DNA from: Candidatus Accumulibacter proximus
GTDB lineage: Bacteria; Pseudomonadota; Gammaproteobacteria; Burkholderiales; Rhodocyclaceae
DNA: 64,000 nt
Direction: 5' to 3'
NCBI GenBank assembly: GCA_016709675.1
Contig: JADJMH010000012.1
Span: forward strand, 1-64,000
The position numbers were made by a program, and so were the translations under genes. Under the pieces are notes generated by a model. It was not told where the DNA came from and ran no database searches. It saw only the letters and a list, made by a program, of their open reading frames with translations. Shown piece after piece: positions 45,236 to 54,436 of the stretch; within the stretch, counting starts at the first letter, position 1; each line of letters opens with the position of its first letter.

Positions 45236-46981
45236 TCAGGCCAGTGGGCCGCCACCGGTCGGGCCTGTGGTCGCCCCGGCGGGCGCAGCCGACTGGTGCT
45301 CGTAGGCAGTCACAACCGCATGCACTGAGCCATAAATCGCATCCAGACCAAGGACCTCCGTAATGCCGTAGCGGTCGAACTGGTCGCGCACCAGCGGAGA
45401 AACGTTCGCCAACACCAGCCGGATTCCCTGCTGCTTGAGCAACGTACAGGTATCGCGCAACATCGCCGCGGCCGAGAAGTCGACGTCGCCGATCGCTGCC
45501 GCCTCGACGCACAACCATGCCAGCGGCGGCTGCGCCTTGTCCTTTGCCAGGCGGAGAACCTCCTCGGCAAACTGCGCAGCGTTGGCGTAGTACAGGCTGT
45601 GACCAAACAGGTAGATGAGCAGGCCCGGTGCGATCTGCTGTGGCTCGCCGAGCGGAACGGTCTGCCAGCCCTTCTTTCGCTTGTCCGCCGCGATGATGGC
45701 ATTGGTTCCCCGGTAGCCACGCCGAACATGATCGAGCAGCGAGAGCACCATGGCGAGGATGATTCCCTGCTCGACGCCGATCACAACCACAGTGGCGGCG
45801 GTCAGCAAGGCCACCCAGAACTCGGCCCGTGCCTCGACGAAGATTCGGCGCATGCCCTTGACATCGACCATTCTCACCGCCACCAGGAAAACGATGGCGG
45901 AAAGAACGGCGGTCGGCAAATGCGCCAGCGGTCCGGTCAGAAACAGCAGGACCAGCAGCACGATGCCGCTGGCGGTGAGCTGCGACACCTGGCTGCGGCC
46001 ACCGCCACTGTCCACCATTGCCGTGTTGGTCGGACTGCCATTGACGATGAAGGTACCCGACAAACCCGCACCAAGGTTGGCCATGCCGAGCCCGACCATG
46101 TCCACGTTCTCGTCAAAACGGTCGCTGTACTTCGCGGCGTAGGCGCGCGATGTCGCGGCACTCTGCGCAAGAATCACCACAAAGCAGGCAAAAGCGATCG
46201 GTAGCAGCTTCTGGATCAGCGCCCAACTCCACTCGACGTGCGGCAGAGCAAGCGTTGGCAGACCACTTGGTACCGCACCCAGCGTCTCGAGGTGCGCCCC
46301 CAGATTCATCGCCCAGCTGACGCCAATCGCGGCGACGACGGCGATCAGCCCGCCCGGGATCTTCTCCGATATTTTTCGGCCACCGATGATCACCACCAGG
46401 ACTGCGAGCGAAACGCAGACCGCGTACAGATTGGTCTCGCCGATCAGGCGCAGGTCGTGCCCGATTTGCTCGAGTGGTTCGTTGGTGATGCGCGGCAACC
46501 CCAACAAGCCCGACACTTCGAGCAGTGCCACCTGAACTCCGACTCCGGTCAGGAACCCGGTGAGGACCGTGCGTGAGAGGAAATCGGCGAGAAAACCGAG
46601 CCGCAGCAAGCGCGCGGCAAACATCAGGGCCGCTGCCATCAGCGCGAGCAGACTGCACAGGGCAAGCCACTCGCTCGACCCGCGCACCGCCATGCCTGCA
46701 AGACCGGCAGCGACCACCGCCGCCGTCGCTGAATCAGCACCCACCGACAGATGCCGCGACGACCCAAAAATGGCAAACAGGCTCATCGGGATGAGAATGG
46801 TATACAGGCCGGTGATCACCGGCGTGCCGATGATCTTCGTGTAGCCCATCGTCCCCGGAATGGCCAGCGCCGCGAGGGTGAAACCGGCAAGGATGTCCCG
46901 TCCTAGCCCTGACCGGTCGACTGGCAGGATGCCCTGGAAAACCGGCAGCCTGAAGGCCTGCCGTTGACTGTCTTGTGCCAT
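45236..46981 (-). CDS. SulP-family anion transporter with STAS domain
   Basis: A 581-residue permease for sulfate or other anions. The transmembrane core of about 10-12 segments includes ILAGFTLAALAIPGTMGYTK, SVGADSATAAVVAAGLAGM, MANLGAGLSGTFIVNGSPTN and the LPTAVLSAIVFLVAVRMVD block. The C-terminal cytoplasmic STAS domain is at about 440-560 (LLIYLFGHSLYYANAAQFAE, LCVEAAAIGDVDFSAAAML). It may serve sulfate released by the sulfatase locus, but it is 11 kb away and the link is only suggestive. Confidence 0.93.
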   Translation of the reverse strand: MAQDSQRQAFRLPVFQGILPVDRSGLGRDILAGFTLAALAIPGTMGYTKIIGTPVITGLYTILIPMSLFAIFGSSRHLSVGADSATAAVVAAGLAGMAVRGSSEWLALCSLLALMAAALMFAARLLRLGFLADFLSRTVLTGFLTGVGVQVALLEVSGLLGLPRITNEPLEQIGHDLRLIGETNLYAVCVSLAVLVVIIGGRKISEKIPGGLIAVVAAIGVSWAMNLGAHLETLGAVPSGLPTLALPHVEWSWALIQKLLPIAFACFVVILAQSAATSRAYAAKYSDRFDENVDMVGLGMANLGAGLSGTFIVNGSPTNTAMVDSGGGRSQVSQLTASGIVLLVLLFLTGPLAHLPTAVLSAIVFLVAVRMVDVKGMRRIFVEARAEFWVALLTAATVVVIGVEQGIILAMVLSLLDHVRRGYRGTNAIIAADKRKKGWQTVPLGEPQQIAPGLLIYLFGHSLYYANAAQFAEEVLRLAKDKAQPPLAWLCVEAAAIGDVDFSAAAMLRDTCTLLKQQGIRLVLANVSPLVRDQFDRYGITEVLGLDAIYGSVHAVVTAYEHQSAAPAGATTGPTGGGPLA

Positions 46982-47410
46982 CTTTCCCCCTCAGTACCTG
47001 TGACAGCGGCGCCTTACCGCTGCGCGTGGGTGTTCTGCCCACTGCCCAGGACAGTACCCTGGTTTTCCTGCCTCTTGCTTGTTCTCGCCGCGTGGTCTCC
47101 CATTTACACGGCCAAGCATACTGCCACAAAACTCCCCGGCAAGCGAACCGACAGCTGGACGGCCCTTGAAGCCGGACGTTCCGGTGCACCATCGCCTTCG
47201 CATACCGCGGAACCAGGCGCATCACAACTGCTATTGCTGCTCGGCCGAGAAGGCTGCTGTCTCCCTCCTGGACGCCGGCATGCGGGATTCCTGCAACCTG
47301 CCAGGCCCCAGTTTGGCATCCGGCGCGTTGACCATGCTCAGCGTCAGAGGCATACTCTGGCGCTACGCGGACCCGCCCTTCCTACCCGCTGAGCAAAGGA
47401 CGATCAAACG
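46982..47410. other. Divergent intergenic region between sulP and the large lipoprotein
   Basis: About 430 bases containing both promoters. A TTGACC near 47328 could be a -35 for the lipoprotein gene. I see no gene and no clear hairpin. Confidence 0.4.
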
Positions 47411-50020
47411 ATGGCCATCGCCGTACCACGACCCCGTCTCCTCGCCTGCCTGCTTGGTGCCGCCATCCTTGGCCCCATTGGCTGCGCCACTCAGCAATCG
47501 TCATCATTTCAGAACGACCCGGCGATGAACGTCGATTTGCAACCGCTTGACGTCTATCCCGGCCTCGACCAGCCAGCCGCGACGGGTAATGCCCCGAACC
47601 AGGCACTGCCACTGGCGCCGAACAACACCGTTCAGTCGCCCGCCCCGACGCCAACGATCCGTGATCCGTGGCCACGCCGGGTGGCGATGACCAAGGGTAC
47701 GGCGCTGGTCTATCTTCCACAGGTGGAAAGCTGGCGAGGTAACACGCTCGATTTTCGTGCGGCCGTGTCGGTCAGGAATACGGCTTCGAGCGAGGAGACG
47801 TTCGGCGTGATCTGGGGCAAGGCGCGTACCGGCGTCGATCGCTTGACCCGCACTGTTGCGCTCGATGACTTGAGCCTGACCCAGGTGCGCTTTCCAACCG
47901 TTGCCGATAATGGACTCGACTATCTGCGGCAGTTGCGCACCGAGTTGCCGGCAGTGATGGCGACGATGTCGCTGGATCTGCTCCAGGGCCAGCTCGCTGC
48001 TTCGCAGACGGCCAAGCCACAGGTAGCGCAGGTCAATAACGATCCGCCGCGGGTGCTGGTCAGCTATTCGCCGGCCATTCTGGTGCCGATCGACGGCACG
48101 CCAGTCATCAAGGCAGTGTCAGGTACGCGATTCGAGCGGGTGATCAACAGCCAGGCATTGATTGCCCGGACCCGCCTGGACAGCACCTGGTATCTGCATG
48201 TCTTCGACGGCTGGCTAACGGCAACCTCCCTCGAAGGACCGTGGGTGGCCACTTCCGGGGTGCCCTCCGGATTGAACGACCTGACGCAAAAGCTGGCAGG
48301 CAGCGTGGACCTGCTCGACGGGGGCCCCAAAGCCAGCCCGAAGCCGTCGTTGCAGCAGGGCGTACCGACGATCTACGTCAGTCAGGTTCCGGCCGAACTG
48401 ATTGTCTTCAACGGTCAGGCAAATTTCGTTCCGATTACCGGCACCGGGCTGTTGTGGGCGGAGAACACGACCGCCGACGTCCTGGTCGATACGGCCAACA
48501 ACGACTACTACACTCTGCTCTCCGGGCGCTGGTACCGGGCTGCGACCTTGAGCGGCCCGTGGACTTTCGTCCCCGCAAATACCCTGCCGGCTGATTTCGG
48601 CCGCATCCCGAAGCAAGCGCCCGCGGGCGTCGTGCTGTCGTCGATTGCCGGCACGCCGCAGGCGCAGGAAGCGCTGATCGCCAATTCGATTCCACAGACC
48701 GCCGTCGTGCCGCTGACCAACGGGCCAGCGTTTACGCCGGTGTTCGATGGCGCGCCGCAATTCCGGCCGATCGCCGCAACCCCGCTACAGTACGTCGTCA
48801 ACGCGTCGGTGCCTATCATCCAGGTGGACCGCAAAGCCTACTACGCGGTCCAGGCGGGCGTCTGGTTCAGGGCCCCCGCCCTCACCGGCCCGTGGGTTGT
48901 CGCCACCAGCGTGCCAGCCGTGATCTACACCATCCCGAGCAACTCGCCATTGCATTATGTGACTTACGTCCATGTCTACGGTGCCAGCAGCGAGGTCGCC
49001 TATGTCGGCTACACGCCCGGCTACCTGGGTACAGTGGTCTCACCCGATGGCGTGGTGGTCTACGGCACCGGCTACAACTACACGCCGTGGATCGGGTCCG
49101 TCTGGTATGCAGCACCCTACACCTGGGGCCTGGCTGCCGCGCCGATCTACAACCCCTACGTCGGCTTCGGTTTCGGCTTCGGTCTCGGTCTGGCAACTGC
49201 CGCCTGGGCAGCGCCCTATTGGGGCGGCGCCTACTATCACCCGGGCTACTGGGGTTACCCCTGCTGTGGCTCGGCCAACGCCAACGTCTATGGCCACTGG
49301 GGTAATGCCGTCTACGCCGGCACGCGGAGTTGGTACGCCAGCGCTGACGGCAAGATCGGTACGGCCGCAACGGGTGACTACAGCAACCTGCGTACGGGAA
49401 CGACCGGCTCGTACGCCGCCGGACGTAGCTACAACCCGTACACCGGGCAAGCGCAACGCGGCTACGATCGGACCTTCGACACCAGCGGGGGAACCACCGG
49501 CAATGTCGCCCGCGGCGGCTCCTACAATGCCGAGACCGGACAGCAGTCCTATGCATCAAGCGCCACGGCCACCGGCCCGGGTGGAAGTTCCCTATCCAGG
49601 ACCGCGACGGCCACCGCCGGCCCCGAAGGCGTCGGCGCACAGCACAGTGTCAGTGCTTACGATGCCAAGACCGGACAGACCAGGAGCTATACCGCGAGCG
49701 GGCTTTTTGGTGACCACTACGCTGGTGCTGACGGCAATGCCTACCGCAATACCGATAACGGCTGGCAGCAACACGGCTCAAGCGGCTGGCAATGGGCCAG
49801 CGGAGACACTGCCTGGGCCGATCGCGAGCAGCAGGCGCGCAGCAGCTTCCGGAGCAGTGGCTGGGACGGCAGCAGCTGGGACGGCGGCGACCGCTTCGGC
49901 GGTGATGACAGTTGGCGAAGTCGCCTCGGCGGTGGAGACAGCTGGGGAAGTCGTTTTGGCGGCGGCGGCTTCGGCGGCCGATTCGGCGGCGGAGGGTTCC
50001 GTGGCGGCGGCAGGCGATGA
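47411..50020 (+). CDS. Large glycine-rich lipoprotein ('carbohydrate-binding family V/XII' type)
   Basis: An 869-residue lipoprotein (lipobox GPIGCATQ). The N-terminal half (about 90-570) has repeated segments that end in 'LxGPW' (GWLTATSLEGPWVATSG, RWYRAATLSGPWTFVPAN, VWFRAPALTGPWVVATS), suggesting a repeated beta-structure. A Tyr/Gly-rich hydrophobic core follows (YNPYVGFGFGFGLGLATAAW), then repeats of type SYNAETGQ and an arginine/glycine tail (RFGGGGFGGRFGGGGFRG). Relatives are often annotated as carbohydrate-binding family V/XII. The name is recalled and the biochemical basis is weak. The ATG has AAGGAC upstream. Confidence 0.75.
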   Translation: MAIAVPRPRLLACLLGAAILGPIGCATQQSSSFQNDPAMNVDLQPLDVYPGLDQPAATGNAPNQALPLAPNNTVQSPAPTPTIRDPWPRRVAMTKGTALVYLPQVESWRGNTLDFRAAVSVRNTASSEETFGVIWGKARTGVDRLTRTVALDDLSLTQVRFPTVADNGLDYLRQLRTELPAVMATMSLDLLQGQLAASQTAKPQVAQVNNDPPRVLVSYSPAILVPIDGTPVIKAVSGTRFERVINSQALIARTRLDSTWYLHVFDGWLTATSLEGPWVATSGVPSGLNDLTQKLAGSVDLLDGGPKASPKPSLQQGVPTIYVSQVPAELIVFNGQANFVPITGTGLLWAENTTADVLVDTANNDYYTLLSGRWYRAATLSGPWTFVPANTLPADFGRIPKQAPAGVVLSSIAGTPQAQEALIANSIPQTAVVPLTNGPAFTPVFDGAPQFRPIAATPLQYVVNASVPIIQVDRKAYYAVQAGVWFRAPALTGPWVVATSVPAVIYTIPSNSPLHYVTYVHVYGASSEVAYVGYTPGYLGTVVSPDGVVVYGTGYNYTPWIGSVWYAAPYTWGLAAAPIYNPYVGFGFGFGLGLATAAWAAPYWGGAYYHPGYWGYPCCGSANANVYGHWGNAVYAGTRSWYASADGKIGTAATGDYSNLRTGTTGSYAAGRSYNPYTGQAQRGYDRTFDTSGGTTGNVARGGSYNAETGQQSYASSATATGPGGSSLSRTATATAGPEGVGAQHSVSAYDAKTGQTRSYTASGLFGDHYAGADGNAYRNTDNGWQQHGSSGWQWASGDTAWADREQQARSSFRSSGWDGSSWDGGDRFGGDDSWRSRLGGGDSWGSRFGGGGFGGRFGGGGFRGGGRR

Positions 50021-50216
50021 CGCGCCAACCGGTGTCAGATCCAGGCCTCCCTGCTTGCTACCGTTCATTGGTCCTGCCGGTATGCCAATCGCGCCGCCCC
50101 TGCGGACCTGACGCAGTCGCCGCTCGGTCAGCCCTTCACAAGCAGTGCAGCACGGTCGGTCTATAGTTCGACGGTCACCCTGTTTTCCAACCAACAAGCC
50201 TTCCTAGGAGGTCAGC

Positions 50217-50660
50217 ATGTTCAAGCAAGTCTCATCCTACCTGTCAGCACTTGCGCTCACCTTGTTCCTGACCGCCTGTGCCGTCCCTGGACCGCAGCCA
50301 GGCGAACTGGAAATCCGTAGCGGCACGATCGAACAGATCACGCTGGTGCAACTGCCGAGCAATCACCATGCGGGTGTTGGCGCTGTCGTCGGTGGTCTTG
50401 CCGGCCTCGGCATCGGCAGCCTGATCGGCGGAGGAACCGGACGCGATGTGGCGATGGTGCTGGGAACCGTCGGCGGCGCAATCGCCGGCAACGAAGTCCA
50501 GAAAAAATACGACCAGCCTGTGCCGGGACAGCAGATCATCGTGCGCACGACCAACGGGGTGCTGGTGTCGATCACGCAGCCGGTGAGTCAGGGCCTGTTC
50601 CAGGGCCAGCGAGTATTCATTGAAGGCAGCGGGGAAAACGCACGCGTCGCTCCGCGTTAG
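50217..50660 (+). CDS. SlyB/PcP-like glycine-zipper outer-membrane lipoprotein
   Basis: A 147-residue lipoprotein (LTACAVPG). The glycine-zipper 2TM segment is GAVVGGLAGLGIGSLIGGG followed by VLGTVGGAIAGNEVQKKYD, then a C-terminal beta domain (IIVRTTNGVLVSITQP). It has the PcP/SlyB arrangement that stabilises the outer membrane. The start is set by TAGGAGG six bases upstream of the ATG. It is 196 bases after the large lipoprotein. Confidence 0.9.
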   Translation: MFKQVSSYLSALALTLFLTACAVPGPQPGELEIRSGTIEQITLVQLPSNHHAGVGAVVGGLAGLGIGSLIGGGTGRDVAMVLGTVGGAIAGNEVQKKYDQPVPGQQIIVRTTNGVLVSITQPVSQGLFQGQRVFIEGSGENARVAPR

Positions 50661-50687
50661 TCCACGCTGTTTCATAACTGCCTGTCA

Positions 50688-50719
50688 GGTATCGGGCAAC
50701 ATGATGCGAGCCCGATACC
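50688..50719. terminator. 10-bp hairpin between two lipoprotein genes
   Basis: GGTATCGGGC (50688-50697) pairs perfectly with GCCCGATACC (50710-50719) around a 12-base loop. No T-run follows on either strand, so it may be a mRNA-stabilising or Rho-assisted hairpin rather than an intrinsic terminator. Confidence 0.45.
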
Positions 50720-50739
50720 CTTCACGCCAAGACACAACC

Positions 50740-51153
50740 ATGCCAAACATCCCGCCCAACGCCAGCCTGAGCTGTCCCCACGCGCAGTTTCTGCACGTCC
50801 GATCATCTCGCCGGGCGCTTGTCGTCGCCCTGTTTCCCGTCGTGCTCGCGGCATGCGCGCCCGATGCCTGGCGACCTGACGACCCGTTTGAAGCGTTTCT
50901 CGACCAGGTTCAGCGCAAGTGCGGCGAAGTTCGGATCGGCAGCCGAAGCATCGGCGGCGACTTGCTGCAGAATGCCGACGCCTATTTCCTGGATGTCACC
51001 TCGCGCTACTATCACCGGGAAATATCCGGGCGGAGTTACGCCGAGGCCTTGGCAGGATCGTTCGGCACAAAGCCGGACTCGCCCGGCATTCTCTGCGTAC
51101 TGAATCTGAAGCGCGACAAGGATCCCCTGCCGCCGCCCGTGCTCGGGATGTAG
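50740..51153 (+). CDS. Putative lipoprotein, function unknown
   Basis: A 137-residue lipoprotein with lipobox VVLAACAPD after a hydrophobic segment (ALVVALFPVVLAACAP). The body is acidic with three further Cys and the segment SRYYHREISGRSYAEALAGSF, which is not a family I recognise. An ATG at 50701 is an alternative start, but it would put 13 extra residues ahead of the leader. It follows the SlyB-like gene after the hairpin. Confidence 0.65.
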   Translation: MPNIPPNASLSCPHAQFLHVRSSRRALVVALFPVVLAACAPDAWRPDDPFEAFLDQVQRKCGEVRIGSRSIGGDLLQNADAYFLDVTSRYYHREISGRSYAEALAGSFGTKPDSPGILCVLNLKRDKDPLPPPVLGM

Positions 51154-51336
51154 TTGGCATTGCCGCTGGTTGCCGCCGACGCCGTTTCTGGCGCCACCCG
51201 TCGTCATGCCCGCGGCCAGGAAAGGGTTCGCCGGAGCGGCCGAAGGGAAATCGTACACGTTGGGCTTTGGAAGCAGCCTGATGTGACCCACGCTGACTTG
51301 GGAGCGTTCACGTTCGGCGCTTCGTTGGAGGTAATC

Positions 51337-51534
51337 ATGCGTCGACCGCTTGCCGCATTCGTTTTCAGCTTGTTTCCAGTTCCTGTTTTCGGGCAAGTGC
51401 CATTTCCGCAGCTACAACAGCCGATAACGGCCTTCTCATTCGAGGAGAAGGATTGGAATGTCGAAGCGATAGCGACCCCAAGAAGAGCGCCATACCATTC
51501 ACCTACGCCTTGCGTCATTCCAGGTGCAGGCTAG
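51337..51534 (+). pseudogene. N-terminal remnant of a rhodanese-type exported protein
   Basis: A 65-codon frame with a strong ribosome site (GGAGGT, four bases before ATG). A signal peptide (RRPLAAFVFSLFPVPVFG) is followed by QVPFPQLQQPITAFSFEEKD and RAPYHSPTPCVIPGA, then a stop. This leader plus 'SFEEKDWNVE..PRRAPY..PTP..IPGA' resembles the start of periplasmic rhodanese-like proteins of PQQ-linked systems, as I recall them. The rhodanese domain is absent. It may be a deletion remnant. Confidence 0.45.
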
Positions 51535-51569
51535 GCGGCACAACGCACCGTCTCGTACCACCCACAGCC

Positions 51570-51956
51570 ATGCCTCCAAAGCTCCTGGCCATCGACCACA
51601 TTCACGTCTTCGTCGCTGACCGAGCAGAGTCAGAGCGCTGGTATCAGCGCGTGCTCGGACTCAGGCGCACGCCTGAGCTGGAGTTCTGGGTCACGGACGG
51701 TGGGCCGCTCATGCTCCAGGACGAGTCAGAGCAGATCCACATAGCCCTGTTCGAGCGTCCGGCCAAACCATGCAGGTCAACCATCGCCTTGCGCGTCCAC
51801 GGCTCATTGTTCAGGCAGTGGCAGTCCCATCTCGAGCACGAACTGCCTGGAGCGGTCACCTTCGAGGATCACAAGGCCTCGGTGTCGCTCTACTTTGCGG
51901 ACCCGGATGGCAATCCGTACGAGATCACCACCTACGAGGTAGCACTCAGCAGGTAG
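51570..51956 (+). CDS. VOC (glyoxalase/bleomycin-resistance) family protein
   Basis: A 128-residue protein with one VOC module: strand and helix start LAIDHIHVFVADRAESERWY, GLRRTPELEFWVTDGGPLML in the middle, and SLYFADPDGNPYEITTYEV at the end, with His and Glu at the usual metal positions. The substrate is unknown. The ATG at 51570 has no strong ribosome site. It converges with the DUF3047 gene. Confidence 0.85.
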   Translation: MPPKLLAIDHIHVFVADRAESERWYQRVLGLRRTPELEFWVTDGGPLMLQDESEQIHIALFERPAKPCRSTIALRVHGSLFRQWQSHLEHELPGAVTFEDHKASVSLYFADPDGNPYEITTYEVALSR

Positions 51957-52054
51957 CCCTCCTAACGCCCTCGTTCGCTCTGCCGCAAGTGCCGCACAAC
52001 CCGAGTCGATTCCTCCCCAGGCGTTGCTGGCCCAAGTGTTTGGCCGGATCGGAT

Positions 52055-52846
52055 TCAAGCCGCACCTCCCGTCTGCCGCCGTGCCTCGAACCAGAGGTCA
52101 CCAAAGCGGGCCTCGACGCGTTCGCCGGTGTTGTCGGTATCGGCACCGAGAGCAATGCCCGAGATGAGCGGCAGAGGGTCGCCGAAGGCGGCACGGAAAT
52201 CCGCGGCGACATCGCGAACGACGTCTCGCCATTGCCCGGCATGAGCCTTCCCGGAATCGACGACGATCATTCGCAGGCGATCGGTATAGGCATTCCATCC
52301 CGACTCGCCGGCCGCCTGCGCCGTGCCCCAGACGTAGCAAAGCGCCGCTGCCGGCAGCTCGGCACCGTGCAGCAGGCGCGCTGCCGCCATCTTCATCCGG
52401 TCGCCGACACCAAGCCGTTCGGGTGGGAGATCGAACAGCACATAAACGCGGGCCGCGTAGTCATCGCCCACCTTGCGCTGCAGGTCCGAGCCCGCTAAGG
52501 CATTCGAGACTCGCCAGCGCCACCTGAGCAGTGGCGTGACCGCGGGATCTATCCGTTTTGCCAGCGCCAGGCTGGACGCGGAGCGATCGGAAAGCACCCG
52601 CAGGACCGTCCGGCCGTCGTCAGCCAACAGGTCAAAACGGTTCGCTCGCTCGACCGACGGCAGCGTTTGATGCGTCCACCCCGCCGGCAGCCGATGACCC
52701 ACCGGCTCGGCAGAGAAACGTGGCAGGTCGACGCGCGCAACGCCAGTACTCTCGGCGCGGGCAGCGGGCGTCGGCAGCAGGCTGAAGGCGCTGATGACCG
52801 GCGTCGCCAGCAGCGCCAGTGAGGTCCGGCGACGCCGGTTGTTCAT
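52055..52846 (-). CDS. DUF3047 exported protein
   Basis: A 263-residue protein with a signal peptide (LALLATPVISAFSLLPTPAA) and the DUF3047 core. Core motifs are RFDLLADDGRTVLRVLSDRS, LRWRWRVSNALAGSDLQRK, DDYAARVYVLFD and the C-terminal TDNTGERVEARFGDLWFE. The family role is unknown; it is often a periplasmic protein. Start ATG 52846 overlaps the stop of the upstream glycosyltransferase in ATGA (alternative ATG 52855). It is the third gene of a three-gene overlapping unit. Confidence 0.85.
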   Translation of the reverse strand: MNNRRRRTSLALLATPVISAFSLLPTPAARAESTGVARVDLPRFSAEPVGHRLPAGWTHQTLPSVERANRFDLLADDGRTVLRVLSDRSASSLALAKRIDPAVTPLLRWRWRVSNALAGSDLQRKVGDDYAARVYVLFDLPPERLGVGDRMKMAAARLLHGAELPAAALCYVWGTAQAAGESGWNAYTDRLRMIVVDSGKAHAGQWRDVVRDVAADFRAAFGDPLPLISGIALGADTDNTGERVEARFGDLWFEARRQTGGAA

Positions 52847-53496
52847 CGGCTCCATGCGGCAAATCCTTCCAGGGTGGCCAGACGCGCCAGATCGCCTGGC
52901 CGATCGAGGTCCCACAGCGGCGGCAGCTCCGCCCAGCGCAATCGCAGCCCGGTGAGGCGCTGTCGCGTCTGCGTCATGACCCGCTCGGTGCCCCAATCGA
53001 TGCCCTCGAACAGCCTCGGCTGCGGGCGACGCAGGCCAACGAGCACGTAGCCACCATCCTCGGCGGGAATGAAAACCGCGTCGTTGCCGCTCTGACAATC
53101 GTCCGGCAGGGCGCTGGCGGCGGCCGACAGATGCTCTGGCTGCAGCGCCGGGCAGTCGGTGCCGATCAGCAGCAGTGGACCGGCCTGCGCCGCGAAGGCG
53201 TTGGCCATGCGCTGGCCCAGGTCAGAGCCCGACTGCGAGCGCAGATCGACGCCAGAGCAGCGCTGGACGGCGCGAAAGAAGCGTTGCTGGTCATCCGGCG
53301 ATCCCCACAGGCTGACGTTGCCGATCGCTGCCCGCCGCGCGACGGCCAGCGCGTGCAGCGTCAGGTGGCGCTGCAGCCGGGCTGCCCCGCCTGCGCCGAG
53401 GGCCGGTATCAGCCGGGTCTTGGCGGTACCGGCCAGCGGCGCCCGCGCGAAGATGGCGATGCCCAGCGGTTCAGCGCTGGCGCGGACGATAGCCAT
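52843..53496 (-). CDS. TIGR04282-family glycosyltransferase
   Basis: A 217-residue glycosyltransferase of the family annotated 'arsenosugar biosynthesis glycosyltransferase, TIGR04282'. The nucleotide-binding start is IAIFARAPLAGTAKTRLIPA, followed by LLIGTDCPALQPEHLSAA, EDGGYVLVGLRRPQPRLF and the C-terminal WDLDRPGDLARL. It overlaps the preceding TIGR04283 gene by 26 bases and the following DUF3047 gene by 4. No arsenic methyltransferase is in sight, so the arsenic role is a family label only. Confidence 0.88.
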   Translation of the reverse strand: MAIVRASAEPLGIAIFARAPLAGTAKTRLIPALGAGGAARLQRHLTLHALAVARRAAIGNVSLWGSPDDQQRFFRAVQRCSGVDLRSQSGSDLGQRMANAFAAQAGPLLLIGTDCPALQPEHLSAAASALPDDCQSGNDAVFIPAEDGGYVLVGLRRPQPRLFEGIDWGTERVMTQTRQRLTGLRLRWAELPPLWDLDRPGDLARLATLEGFAAWSR

Positions 53497-54181
53497 AGCG
53501 AATCGCCAGTTGCTGCGGATCGGCGCCCAGGAAGTAACTCGCCCGCAGACGCCACATCAGCAGAATGGTGCGCAGAACGCCATGCTTCTCCCAACGGCGC
53601 CCGGAAGTGATCACCGGCTCGCGCAGGCACGCAGGCAGCGCAAGCCGCTTGAGCCGCTTCGACAAGGCGATGTCCTCCATCAAGGGCAGCTCGGGGTAGC
53701 CATCAACCCGCTCGAATGCCTCACGACGAACGAAGATCGCCTGATCGCCAGTGGCAATGCTGCTCCACCGGGAGCGCCAGTTCATCATCCGCTCGACGGC
53801 GCGCAGCAGCGGCTGGTGGCCGTCGATGCGCACGTCGAAACGCCCCCAGGCGGCACCGGCAGCGATTGCGCTGCGGATCAGATCGTCAGCCGCCGGCGGC
53901 AGCGTTGTGTCGGCATGCAGAAAGAGCAAAACCTGGCCCCGGCTGGCCTTCGCGCCCACGTTCATCTGTGCCGCACGGCCGCGCGGGGCAGCCAGCACCC
54001 GGTCCACGGCCGGTCGCGCCAGATCTGCCGTACCGTCGTCGCTGCCGCCGTCGACGACAATCAGCTCCGTTCCGCGCGTCCTCAGCCCCTGCAGTGCCGC
54101 CAGCTGCGCCGGAACCGTCGCTGCTTCGTTCAGGACAGGCAGGATCAGCGAGAGAAAAGGGCGATCGTCAGGTGTTTCCAT
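53471..54181 (-). CDS. TIGR04283-family glycosyltransferase 2
   Basis: A 236-residue GT2-fold glycosyltransferase. The start is LSLILPVLNEAATVPAQLAA, and the UDP-sugar site motifs are ELIVVDGGSDDGT, LLFLHADTTLP and the acceptor-site DQAIFVRREAFERVDGYPEL followed by MEDIALSKRL. The C-terminus (LRTILLMWRLRASYFLGADP) is the typical membrane-associated tail. It is the first gene of the unit with TIGR04282 and DUF3047 genes. ATG 54181 (METPDDRPF) is preferred. Confidence 0.88.
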   Translation of the reverse strand: METPDDRPFLSLILPVLNEAATVPAQLAALQGLRTRGTELIVVDGGSDDGTADLARPAVDRVLAAPRGRAAQMNVGAKASRGQVLLFLHADTTLPPAADDLIRSAIAAGAAWGRFDVRIDGHQPLLRAVERMMNWRSRWSSIATGDQAIFVRREAFERVDGYPELPLMEDIALSKRLKRLALPACLREPVITSGRRWEKHGVLRTILLMWRLRASYFLGADPQQLAIRYGYRPRQR

Positions 54182-54436
54182 GCTTCTCAAAGAAGTGTTC
54201 GGACCGGGGTCATGTGGCTGCCGTCAAAAGCGCGCCAGCTGACCCTGGCTCAGCGCAAAGGCTTCAGACGTGCGCACCGCCGGATGCGCGATCTTACCGC
54301 AGGCGAGCAATGTTGAGCCGACCGTGATGAAAGCATCACCCCGAAAGCTGTCCTTCGCGGTATATTCTCTCCCGCGCCATTCGACCAGCCGTCCGCCTAG
54401 TTGGCGCCACTACCGATCAAGCGCTGATCAACGACC

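Noticed and set aside
52055..54181. Arsenosugar biosynthesis locus
   Set aside because: Only the family names of the two glycosyltransferases suggest it. No arsenic methyltransferase or arsenic resistance gene is nearby, so the label was not carried into a pathway claim.
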